Assembly: GCA_017550405.1 (NCBI GenBank)
Contig: JAFZPH010000015.1
Location: 1-64,000, forward strand
Origin: Bacteroidales bacterium
GTDB taxonomy: Bacteria; Bacteroidota; Bacteroidia; Bacteroidales; P3
Direction of reading: 5' to 3'
Length of the DNA: 64,000 bases
Both the position numbers and the translations under genes were made by a program. Below, one piece after another: positions 32,678 through 41,224 of the stretch (position 1 is its first letter; the number at the start of each line of letters is the position of its first letter). The notes beneath the pieces were generated by a model. It was not told the origin of the DNA. It saw only the letters and a list, made by a program, of their open reading frames with translations, and made no database searches.

Positions 32678-35600
32678 TCACAAGGTAATTGACGTTTCCG
32701 TCGTGGCAGCCCGGAGCAGCGGATTGCCGAGGTTGGCTGGCGACACGGCCAGGCATTGCACCGTGGCGGCGGGCAGGTGGAAACGCCCTTGGCGGTCGGT
32801 TACTACGGTGTACATCAGCGTGTGGGTGCCGGCGGGAAGTTCTTTGATGTATATGTCGAGGCAGTTGACAGGTTCGGAGGGCGAGGCGGCAACAGACCCA
32901 AGGTTGGCGTCGAGGCTCTTGACTTCTATCCAGTTTCTGTTTTCAGCCGTAGTGGCGACTACACTGACTTGGCTGTGCGAGGCGAAGCAGGCGGCCATGG
33001 GGGCACGCAGATAGAGGCGGTCCATGGGGCGGCTGAGGGTGAGGGTCAGCTTAATGGTGAGTTCGCCGATGGTCGAGGTGGTGTCGGCTTTGTCCGACGT
33101 GTTGATTATCTCGCGGTTGAGGGTGATGAGGGGCTCTGCATTCTGCAGCGGTGTTTGGTCAGGGTTCCCAAGAGACGAGAGGGCGGGTTGTTCGGTTGGG
33201 AGCAGATGGCGGGCCACAAGGCGGGCGCGGTGCATGTCGTCCCAATGGGTGGTGGGGGCTATGTAGCGAATGCGCTGCCGCACTTGGTCGGCCAGGGCGG
33301 TGTCGTGCAGCACCTCTTCGAATATGTCGATGTAGAGGTTTATCAGCAGCGAGTTGTGGTCGAAGTATTTCCAGCGGCGGCCTTGTTCGGGATGGGCGGT
33401 GTCGTAGACGGATGACTGGACGATGTTCTTGGCCATTTGCCGTGCCAATGCCGTGTCGCCGCTGCGGTAAAGGTAGGGGATGACCCATTGGTCGGGCTTG
33501 TTCTTCAGAATGTTGGCATGTAGGCTGTCGCGCATGGCGTAGTAGGCGGTGTCGAGAGGATATTGGGCAAAGTGGCGGCGAAGGGTTATCCATTGGGCGG
33601 CGTTGTTGGTTGTTTTGGGGAAGTGTTTCCAGTATTGGAACATCAGACTGTCGGTGGTCTCTACCGCCCGCTTGATGTTGAAGGCGGCGGGGATGGTGAA
33701 GTGGGGACAGTGTTGTTGCAGTTGCATGATGATGTTGAGGTTATGGATGGCGGAGCTTTCGTTGAAGAGGGACTTCTGACCCCGGATGCAGGGCCAGCCG
33801 CCGGAGGGCAGTTGGGCGTCGGTGAGCACCTGTACCAGCGAGTCGGCGTTGGGGCGGTTGAAGACGACGGCATAATATAGTGAGTCGAAGAGATTGTCGA
33901 TGTCGTCGGGCTTGGCGCGGTCGTAGGGGTAAAACATGCCGCGGTAACGGCTGGAGAGGGTGGGGTAGTCCTTGGCGACGGAGGGGTAGGCGTTGACAAG
34001 CAGGCGGGGGTGGCGCAACAGGGGTAGGGTGGAGGTCTGGGCATCGAGGACTATGCTGTTGTGCAGCGGGTCGCCGATGGCGAAGGTGAAGGTGCGGGAT
34101 TTCGGCACCAGCGGGAGGAGAGTGCGAGGTGCCTGGATGGGGAATTGCACCGTGGTGGCTCCGGCAAGCAGGGTTTTGGTTTCTGGTTTCCCTTTTAGTT
34201 TGGCACCGTTGTACATACGGACGGCAAGGCCGTTGGTGGTGGTGCCGTCCATGCGGTCGACGCGGAGGGCTATTGCGGTGCTGTCGCCTGCATAGAGGAA
34301 CGGCGGCACGTTGGGCATGAGCATGATGTCGCGGTAAGTATCGAAGAGGTTGGCGCGTTTGACGAAGGTGCCGTCACCCGACATGGCTATGAGGCTGAGC
34401 CACCAGCGGGCGAGCCTTTGGGGAGCGTTGAAACGGATGTCGACAATGCCGTTGCGGTCGCTGTGCAGGCGGCCAAACCAGGGACCGTAGGGCGAGAGGT
34501 TGTTTCGGATGGTGCCTTGGGGTTGCGAGAGGTTGTTCACTTTGCCCCAAGATATGTCGGGAATGATTGACGCTGACGCACAATAAAGAACATCGTAGCC
34601 GTGTGTGCCTACCGAGAGAAGCGCCATGACCCGACGCTGGTCGAGGTAACTAACGTTCTGCATACGTTGACGGTAGTTGTTTGACAGACTCAAGCGGTAG
34701 AAAGGTTTCTGCTTCTCTTTAGTCTGATTGCCAATTGTAAGTCTACTGCGATTGTCTCTGTACTCACTGCCGATAAACTCGTATCGGGGAGAATAGTGAT
34801 AGCGATATGCCTGTTGGGGGTAAAAACAATGTTGGCCAACATGTTCGAGATGGTTGATGGCTTCGTCGAAGGCGGTGAGAGCCATGATGGACTGCACGGG
34901 GTTGCCGAGGCTGTCGGTGACACGCAGCCGCCAGTGGACGGGGGCACCGGCAAAGAGCTTGTGAAGGCGGAAGCCGGAGTCGGCCGGGGTAAGGTTGAGG
35001 GCTTCGGGTTCGAGCCATTGCAACTTCAATTGGGGTACAGGTTGCAGTATGTCTACACCGGTCGAGCCGGAAAAGCGTTGCCCTTGGTGGTAGGCAAGGA
35101 TGGAGATGCATATTCTGTCCGACCATTGTTTCTGGATGGGGAGGGCGATATGGGTGAAGCCACAGTCGAGGCGCAGGTGGCTGAGCATGACGATGTTTTC
35201 ACCGCAGCTGATGAGCAACATGGCCGAAATCTTCCCTGCTGAGCCCACACGCAGGCGCAGGGTGTCGCCCGGGTGGTATTGTTTTTTCTCGGTCGAGGCA
35301 AAGAGTGTCAGGCTGTCGAGCGGCATGGGGGCGTTGAAACCGAGGTGCGACACTTGCAGGGTGTCGGGGTGCAGGTGAGGATTGGCTGAGGAGAGGATGA
35401 GACGCAGGTGCCCGTCGGGCAGCTGGATGGGCGGAAGGAGGCTGGAGAGCGGCACGAAACTGGATGTGGCGGGGATGGATATTTCGCCCTGCCACACGCG
35501 GGAGGGGTTTGAGGGTATGGGCGTTTCTGATGCTGTGACGGTCTCGATGGTGAGGAGTGCGGTGGCGGACAATGGACTGTTGTCGAGGTTTTTGCAGCTG

Positions 35601-38032
35601 ACATAGATGTCATTGAGGTTGTCGATATAACGTGAGTAATAGTCGCCTGTAATATTGTTGGTTGAAGAACTGTATTGGTTGATTGAGAAAGAACCAGTAT
35701 AGTCGCCCACGGCTATGGAGATGCTTTCTTTGACCGTTTCACCCGTTGGGTCGGTTGCGGTTACGGTGAAGAGGTATTCTGTATATTCGCCGTCGAGATA
35801 GGGGAGGAAGTCGTATTTGACGGGGGTGAATTGGAAAGTGAAGTCGCCTGCCTGTGCACCGTGGTTGTCCGGCTGGGTTGACAGTTCGCCGGAGCTGACG
35901 ACGAACGAGCCCCCGTTGTGTTCGGAGCCGACATTTTTCATCCAAGGGGCGAAACCGAAAGATTGGGTCAGGGTATATGTGACCGAAGAGGAAGCCACCG
36001 CAGAGCCGTTGCGGGAGGTGAGCCTGCCTTGTATGGTGACGGGTTGGCCGTAGAGGTGAGTGTCGGCGGTGGTGTTGAGCGATAGCGAGAGGGTGGGGAG
36101 GGTGTAGTTGTCGACCGAGAAAGAGGCGGTTCCCATATTGTTGCCATCGCGGTCGTAGGCTATAAGGTACAGATGGTTGTCGTAGTTTTTGTTGGCATTG
36201 AGCACTTGCGGCAGGATGAAGCTGCCTTCTGCCCAGCCCATGTTGTTGGTGGTGAGTTGCAGGGAGGTGATGCTATCGGAGTAGTAGTCTGTCGACAAGG
36301 TGATTCTGACGCGGTGGTTGGGAACCGGCTGGTTGGTTTTGGGGGTGCTGCGTTGCACCATGGCGGTGAATCGGACGGTGTCGGAGAAGCGGTAGACATG
36401 GGCATTGAGGAAGAAGGAAACCAGCTTGTCGGAGTCATCGTCTTCCCCGTCAGGGTCAATCTGCCCGCGACTGACAATGTTATATGTCTGGGCACCGAGT
36501 TTGACGGAGATGGGGTGGCCTTGATGGGTGATGCTGTAGACGGGGTAGGTGTACTCCCCAATGGGCATGAGGGGGCTGAAATTGAAGCGGCCGAGGGTGT
36601 CGGTGAGTGTGGTGAGGGTAAGGCTGTCGGAGTCGGGATTTTTAGTGTAATAGTATTTCCCCTTCATCGTGACAGGGATGTCGGGGATGGGCTGACCTGT
36701 TTCAATATTCATCACAAGACCTTGGCCGTGGGACTGGAAGATGGGTACGATGGTAGTCGTTTGGCAGGAGAATGTGTAGTGGTAGACTTCTGGCAGGCAG
36801 CTGTCGGGGATGTCGAGAGTGGTAGGAAAGGGCATTTCGGAGACAATCATGGAGTAGTCGCCCACGGTGAGTGAGGGGAAATGGTAGCGTTGTTTGTGTT
36901 GGCTGCCGGCCGTGGGTTTGTGCACATGCACGGTGAGGCTGTGCAAGGCGGGTTGCGAGAGGGCATAGCGAAGTTTTTTGTTGTAGGGCAAGGTGTCGAA
37001 AGCTTTGCTGATGGAGGGCAGTATGCGGAGATAGAGGGTGGTGTCGGTGTCGCCGGTGTAGGTGAAGAAACACCCGCTGCCCGGGGCCACAATGGGGCCG
37101 ACATCCAGTCTGGCCGAGGGCTGGGCGCGAAATATGATGTGGTTGTTTTTGATGTAGGCGTTGGCGTAGTGGTCGATGAATGTGCTAAGTTCGCGGCAGA
37201 GGGTGTGCCATTGTGTGGAGTTGGTGTCGGTGCCGTTATGGATAAGGTATGTCGCCACCTCTTGCAGTATGGCGAGTTTGGTCAGGGTGGCATTGCCTTG
37301 GGGCTTGGGCATGGAGACCAGGATGAAGGGGTTGCAAAGGGCGTAGTAGAGGCTGTCGCTGTAGACAAGCGTGGAGCCGTTGAAAAGGAGGTCGGAGCCT
37401 ACGATGTTGTGGATGGCGTCGTAGGAGGCTGCTTCGTAGAGCGTGAGGGCTGAGTAGTCGTTCAGGGTGTCGTGGGTGGCGAGGAAGTCGTAGTCTTTCA
37501 TCTTTATGCTTTGCAGCAGTGTGGCGGAAGTGGAAAGAGCGGCTTGGCTATGGAACAGGATGCAGGTGGACAGTTTCTCGTTGCACCATTGGCTGTAAAC
37601 GGTGTCGTCGGGGTTGTTGGGACACGGGAGGTCTTGATTGTCAAATCTATTTTGGTTGCGGTTGCGCAGGACTTGGGCATACGTGCCTGCCAGCAGGCTG
37701 TGGCAAAGCGCCTTTTCGGGAGGGGCGAGGTGTGGGAGGGTGTGACGGAGGAGGGCTTCGGCATTGGTGTTCACGGGCAGTTGCTTGCCCACAGTGGCCA
37801 TGCCGCAGGCTGCACGCAGAAGGTCGTAGGACCGCCCTTCGGCTTTGGCGCAGGTGTATTCCTGTTGCAGGAGTGCATAGGCATCGGCGTAGGCTTTTGC
37901 TTTGACGAGGGAGTCGATGACGGAAGCCGTCGGAGCCTGTGATGGGGTGCCGTCAGCGGTCGTGTCGTACGGGGTCTGCGCAACCAGGGTCTGTGTGCAG
38001 AGGAGGATAAGGAGGAGGATGTTTCGTTTCAT
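32678..38032 (-). CDS. Alpha-2-macroglobulin-family large secreted protein
   Basis: 1,784 aa. Signal peptide 1-19 (LCTQTLVAQ), a helical N-terminal region (about 30-150), a string of MG-type beta-sandwich domains, and a carboxypeptidase-like beta domain (GLVMNIETGQPIPDIPVTMKG). The A2M core follows (FNAPQRLARWWLSLIAMSGDG and MPNVPPFLYAGDSTAIALRV), then a helical toroid (TDAQLPSGGWPCIRGQ). The thioester CxEQ motif of trapping macroglobulins was not found, so covalent trapping is unlikely. No PBP1C gene is adjacent, unlike in many bacteria. The start at 38032 is chosen for its signal peptide; a longer frame upstream would run antisense through the next gene. Confidence 0.85.
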   Translation of the reverse strand: MKRNILLLILLCTQTLVAQTPYDTTADGTPSQAPTASVIDSLVKAKAYADAYALLQQEYTCAKAEGRSYDLLRAACGMATVGKQLPVNTNAEALLRHTLPHLAPPEKALCHSLLAGTYAQVLRNRNQNRFDNQDLPCPNNPDDTVYSQWCNEKLSTCILFHSQAALSTSATLLQSIKMKDYDFLATHDTLNDYSALTLYEAASYDAIHNIVGSDLLFNGSTLVYSDSLYYALCNPFILVSMPKPQGNATLTKLAILQEVATYLIHNGTDTNSTQWHTLCRELSTFIDHYANAYIKNNHIIFRAQPSARLDVGPIVAPGSGCFFTYTGDTDTTLYLRILPSISKAFDTLPYNKKLRYALSQPALHSLTVHVHKPTAGSQHKQRYHFPSLTVGDYSMIVSEMPFPTTLDIPDSCLPEVYHYTFSCQTTTIVPIFQSHGQGLVMNIETGQPIPDIPVTMKGKYYYTKNPDSDSLTLTTLTDTLGRFNFSPLMPIGEYTYPVYSITHQGHPISVKLGAQTYNIVSRGQIDPDGEDDDSDKLVSFFLNAHVYRFSDTVRFTAMVQRSTPKTNQPVPNHRVRITLSTDYYSDSITSLQLTTNNMGWAEGSFILPQVLNANKNYDNHLYLIAYDRDGNNMGTASFSVDNYTLPTLSLSLNTTADTHLYGQPVTIQGRLTSRNGSAVASSSVTYTLTQSFGFAPWMKNVGSEHNGGSFVVSSGELSTQPDNHGAQAGDFTFQFTPVKYDFLPYLDGEYTEYLFTVTATDPTGETVKESISIAVGDYTGSFSINQYSSSTNNITGDYYSRYIDNLNDIYVSCKNLDNSPLSATALLTIETVTASETPIPSNPSRVWQGEISIPATSSFVPLSSLLPPIQLPDGHLRLILSSANPHLHPDTLQVSHLGFNAPMPLDSLTLFASTEKKQYHPGDTLRLRVGSAGKISAMLLISCGENIVMLSHLRLDCGFTHIALPIQKQWSDRICISILAYHQGQRFSGSTGVDILQPVPQLKLQWLEPEALNLTPADSGFRLHKLFAGAPVHWRLRVTDSLGNPVQSIMALTAFDEAINHLEHVGQHCFYPQQAYRYHYSPRYEFIGSEYRDNRSRLTIGNQTKEKQKPFYRLSLSNNYRQRMQNVSYLDQRRVMALLSVGTHGYDVLYCASASIIPDISWGKVNNLSQPQGTIRNNLSPYGPWFGRLHSDRNGIVDIRFNAPQRLARWWLSLIAMSGDGTFVKRANLFDTYRDIMLMPNVPPFLYAGDSTAIALRVDRMDGTTTNGLAVRMYNGAKLKGKPETKTLLAGATTVQFPIQAPRTLLPLVPKSRTFTFAIGDPLHNSIVLDAQTSTLPLLRHPRLLVNAYPSVAKDYPTLSSRYRGMFYPYDRAKPDDIDNLFDSLYYAVVFNRPNADSLVQVLTDAQLPSGGWPCIRGQKSLFNESSAIHNLNIIMQLQQHCPHFTIPAAFNIKRAVETTDSLMFQYWKHFPKTTNNAAQWITLRRHFAQYPLDTAYYAMRDSLHANILKNKPDQWVIPYLYRSGDTALARQMAKNIVQSSVYDTAHPEQGRRWKYFDHNSLLINLYIDIFEEVLHDTALADQVRQRIRYIAPTTHWDDMHRARLVARHLLPTEQPALSSLGNPDQTPLQNAEPLITLNREIINTSDKADTTSTIGELTIKLTLTLSRPMDRLYLRAPMAACFASHSQVSVVATTAENRNWIEVKSLDANLGSVAASPSEPVNCLDIYIKELPAGTHTLMYTVVTDRQGRFHLPAATVQCLAVSPANLGNPLLRAATTETSITL

Positions 38033-38112
38033 TTGCCGAGGGTGTTTTTGTTTACTGCAATTAGAGCCACTTTTGTGCCGAAAAGTGACATGGGGTGTTT
38101 CGTTTCGGGGTG

Positions 38113-38120
38113 CAAAGATA
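38113..38120 (-). promoter_or_regulatory. -7 box (TATCTTTG) for the macroglobulin gene
   Basis: TATCTTTG lies 81 nt before the ATG at 38032, and shares the short divergent gap with the DUF4835 promoter. Confidence 0.6.
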
Positions 38121-38183
38121 GGTTTTTTTTGCGTTTTTGTGGGTTTTGAGCGGGCTTTTAACTTTTGTTCCGAAAAAAAAGCG

Positions 38184-38191
38184 TATATTTG
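38184..38191 (+). promoter_or_regulatory. -7 box (TATATTTG) for the DUF4835 gene
   Basis: It ends 9 nt before the ATG at 38201, so the leader would be only a few bases. This supports the ATG at 38201 over the longer frame from 38165. Confidence 0.65.
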
Positions 38192-38200
38192 CAGGGTGTT

Positions 38201-39127
38201 ATGATAAGAAGAGTTGCGCTTATAGTGCTGTTTGTGTTGAGCTTGGGTGCCGTGTGCGCTCAGGAGTTCCGTTGCGCTGTGTCGGTGAACCACCAGAAAT
38301 TGATGTCGACGACGCAGCAGTTTGAGTCGACGGACAAGCGCGTTTTTGAGAGTATGAAGCAGGCGTTGGAGGATTTTGTGAATTCGCGCAAGTGGACGAC
38401 GCTGGAGCTGCAGCAGCACGAGAAGATCGACTGCTCGATGAGCTTGATTTTGAACGAGCGGTCGAGCCTGACGGATTTCAAGGGGCAGCTGTCGGTGCAG
38501 ATGCGCAGGCCGGTGTACAATTCGGGCTACACGACGGGTCTGTTCAATTATATCGAGTCGGCGGACTTCATGTTTTCGTATAACGAGAGCCAGCCGCTTG
38601 ATTTCGACCCGAACACGTTCTACGGCAACCTGTCGTCGGCGGTGGCGTACTACCTGTATGTGATGCTGGGCATTTATTTCGACAGTTTCGGCCCCAACGG
38701 GGGCGAGCAGTTCTATGAGGTGGCGCGGACGATCTGCCAGACGGCGGACGCGCAGCAGCAGTATAAGGGCTGGAGCGGCCGCGAGAGCCAGAAGGCCCGC
38801 TACTGGTTTATGGAGAACCACACGAACGGCGCCTACGCGGCGTTGCACGATGTGTATTACAAGTATCACCGACTGGGGCTGGACATGATGACGAAAGACC
38901 AGACGCAAGCGCGCAACAATATCGTCGAGGCGCTGGAACAGCTGCAGCAGGTGCATAGGACCCGCTCCGGTCTGCTGTCGGTGCAGCAGTTTGTGGATGT
39001 GAAGATTTCGGAGCTGGTGAGCATTTTCTCCCCCGCTCCGGCCGACGAGCAGCAGCGGGTGTATGACTTGGTGAAGGAAATCAGTCCCATCAACGCCGCC
39101 AAGCTGCAGAAAAAGGAGAGTAGGTGA
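38201..39127 (+). CDS. DUF4835 (PorD-like) secreted protein
   Basis: 308 aa; signal peptide 1-20 (ending GAVCAQ). The family features are visible: FRCAVSVNHQKL, a long beta/helix region, and SAVAYYLYVMLGIYFDSFGPNGGEQFY, then RYWFMENH. Restricted to Bacteroidetes and in some annotations called PorD because of its association with T9SS organisms; its biochemical role is not established. The presence of several T9SS substrates in this window fits that association. Divergent from the macroglobulin gene. Confidence 0.8.
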   Translation: MIRRVALIVLFVLSLGAVCAQEFRCAVSVNHQKLMSTTQQFESTDKRVFESMKQALEDFVNSRKWTTLELQQHEKIDCSMSLILNERSSLTDFKGQLSVQMRRPVYNSGYTTGLFNYIESADFMFSYNESQPLDFDPNTFYGNLSSAVAYYLYVMLGIYFDSFGPNGGEQFYEVARTICQTADAQQQYKGWSGRESQKARYWFMENHTNGAYAALHDVYYKYHRLGLDMMTKDQTQARNNIVEALEQLQQVHRTRSGLLSVQQFVDVKISELVSIFSPAPADEQQRVYDLVKEISPINAAKLQKKESR

Positions 39128-39215
39128 ATGTGGGAACGTGTGAATGTGTGAATGTGTTAATGTGTTAGTCGATTAACGAAATAACGAATTCAATAATAAC
39201 ATAAACATTAATATT

Positions 39216-40532
39216 ATGACTCAGATACCTATACAGAAAGAGACAATCGACAGGATTGCCCAGCAGAACAAGATTGCCAACCCGGGCAAGGCTTCCATCC
39301 GCGAGATGCGCAAGATGATTCAGGATGTGGAGAATGAGACGGGTGTCCGCTATGTGAAGATGGAGATGGGCATCCCCGGCCTGCCTGCCCCACAGGTGGG
39401 TGTGGAGGCCCAGATCGAGGCTCTGCGCAGCGGCGTGGCCTCTATCTATCCCGAGATTTACGGCACGGCGGACTTTAAGAAGGAGGCTGCCCGCTTTGTG
39501 AAGAATTTCCTCGACATCGATGTGACGCCGGAGTGCTGCGTGCCTACGGTGGGCTCGATGCAGGCGGGGTTCGCCAGCTTCCTGACACTGACGCGCTACG
39601 ACGCCCGCAAGACGAAGGTGCTGTTTATCGACCCCGGTTTCCCGGTGCAGAAGCAGCAGTGCCGCGTGCTGGGTATCCCGATGAAGGCTTTCGACGTGTA
39701 TGAGTACCGCGGCGACAAGCTGCGCGAGAAACTGGAGGAGGAGCTGAAGGACGGCGATGTGGCCTGCCTGATCTACAGCAGCCCCAACAATCCTGCCTGG
39801 TTCTGCTTCACCGAGCACGAGCTGCAGATTATCGGCGAGATGGCCAATAAGTACGGTGTGGTGGTGATGGAGGATTCCGCTTACTTCCTGATGGACTTCC
39901 GCAAGGATTACAGCGTGCCCGGCCAGCCGCCGTTCCAGCCTACAGTGGCCAAATACACCGACCGCTATGTGATTATGATTTCGGGCTCGAAGAGTTTCTC
40001 GTATGCCGGCGAGCGTATCGCCATGATGGTGTGCAGCCCGAAGCTGTTCAATATGGAGTGCCCCGACTTGGCACGTTTCTACAGCCAGACCCAGCTGGGC
40101 CGCGCCCTGATTTTCGGCACGCTCTACTGCCTGAGCTCCGGCACCGCCCATTCGGTGCAGTATGCCATGGCCGCGATGCTGAAGGGCGCCAACGACGGCA
40201 CGTTCAACTTTGTGAAGGACATCAAGGAGTATGGTGAGAAGGCCAAAATCATGAAGAAGATGTTTACCGACAACGGTTTCTTCATTGTCTACGACAAGGA
40301 TATGGGCGAGGACATCGGCGACGGTTTCTATTTCACTTTCTGCTATCCCGGCTACGAGGGAGTCGACCTCCTCAACGAGCTTATCCGTTACGGCATCAGT
40401 GCCATCGCCCTCGACATCACGGGCAGCCATAAGCAGGGCATCCGTGCCTGCGTGGCGTTGGTACTGCGCGACCAGTTCCCCGACCTGAAGGAGCGGCTGG
40501 AGAAGTTCCACGCCGACCACCCGGTGAAGTGA
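39216..40532 (+). CDS. PLP-dependent class I/II aminotransferase
   Basis: 438 aa, fold type I aminotransferase. The Schiff-base lysine is in ISGSKSFSYAGERIAMM, SSPNNPAWFC is the substrate/PLP loop, and MEDSAYFLMD holds the conserved Asp. The C-terminal Arg probably lies in KQGIRACVAL. Substrate cannot be fixed from the sequence. Single gene with repeats on both sides. Confidence 0.85.
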   Translation: MTQIPIQKETIDRIAQQNKIANPGKASIREMRKMIQDVENETGVRYVKMEMGIPGLPAPQVGVEAQIEALRSGVASIYPEIYGTADFKKEAARFVKNFLDIDVTPECCVPTVGSMQAGFASFLTLTRYDARKTKVLFIDPGFPVQKQQCRVLGIPMKAFDVYEYRGDKLREKLEEELKDGDVACLIYSSPNNPAWFCFTEHELQIIGEMANKYGVVVMEDSAYFLMDFRKDYSVPGQPPFQPTVAKYTDRYVIMISGSKSFSYAGERIAMMVCSPKLFNMECPDLARFYSQTQLGRALIFGTLYCLSSGTAHSVQYAMAAMLKGANDGTFNFVKDIKEYGEKAKIMKKMFTDNGFFIVYDKDMGEDIGDGFYFTFCYPGYEGVDLLNELIRYGISAIALDITGSHKQGIRACVALVLRDQFPDLKERLEKFHADHPVK

Positions 40533-40542
40533 GAACCCTTTT

Positions 40543-40740
40543 GAATTGAGAATTGAAAATTGAGAATTGAGAATTGAGACCTGTCGGGTCTTATTTCTCA
40601 ATTCTCATTTTTTTCTCCACGTATCTCGCGTATCACAAGTATTTGTAATACTAGTGATACGCGGATTTCTCAATTCTCAATTCTCAATTTGTAATACGGG
40701 TGATACGTGGAGCCGCGTTTCACTTTTCAATTTTCACTTT
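40543..40740. repeat. Composite palindromic repeat region
   Basis: AATTGAGAATTGAAAATTG heptamer repeats enclose a hairpin of GAATTGAGA(CCTGTCGGGTCTTAT)TTCTCAATTC type (40571-40604). Next comes a long imperfect palindrome: CGCGTATCACAAGTATT faces AATACTAGTGATACGCG, inside outer arms TCCACGTATC and GATACGTGGA. Two genes converge on it. The first hairpin has a relative at 61891-61930. Confidence 0.75.
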
Positions 40741-41196
40741 TCAATTCACAATAGCCTCTACGCTGCGGTAGCTTTTCTGGATTTCGAGGTAGTCTTCGGT
40801 GTTCTTGTTCCAGTCGGTGAAATAGCCGATGTGGCTGCGAATGGTGACGGTGTAGCGGTGCCCGTCGTGCTCGGAGACGATGTCGAAGATGGGCGCGACG
40901 AGGATGTCGCCTTCATGTTTCTGGAGGCTTTTGTTGGTGGCGGCCACTTTGAGACGGTGGGTGAGGGTCTCGATGTTGATGCCGGGGGTGGCAATGGTTT
41001 TGAGGTCGCGGCCTTCGAAGACCCATGTGTCGACGAACCCTTCGGGGTTGACGTTGACTCTCACTGTCGGGGGGATGACGAATACGTCAGTGTTGGCCTC
41101 GGCTATGCGGGTCTCGGAATAATGGTACTTCAGGGTGGAGCATGAACTGAGCAGGGCGGTTGCCACTGCGGCAAGGATGACAAGTCTTGTTTTCAT
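40741..41196 (-). CDS. Small lipoprotein, unknown
   Basis: 151 aa; lipobox LLSSC gives acylated Cys19. The mature part has alternating beta-strand pattern (FVIPPTVRVNVNPEGFVDTWVFEG ... GHRYTVTIRSHIGYFTDW) and no recognised family. Probably anchored to the outer or inner membrane. It lies downstream of the aminotransferase in convergent orientation and 28 nt from the end of the C10 protease gene upstream, so it may be read from the same transcript. Confidence 0.7.
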   Translation of the reverse strand: MKTRLVILAAVATALLSSCSTLKYHYSETRIAEANTDVFVIPPTVRVNVNPEGFVDTWVFEGRDLKTIATPGINIETLTHRLKVAATNKSLQKHEGDILVAPIFDIVSEHDGHRYTVTIRSHIGYFTDWNKNTEDYLEIQKSYRSVEAIVN

Positions 41197-41224
41197 TGTG
41201 GTAGTTTTTATTGATTGTTTTGTG

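Noticed and set aside
38033-38956. N-terminal extension of the macroglobulin gene (308 extra residues)
   Set aside because: It would run antisense through the DUF4835 gene and upstream of the -7 box at 38113; a signal peptide begins exactly at 38032.
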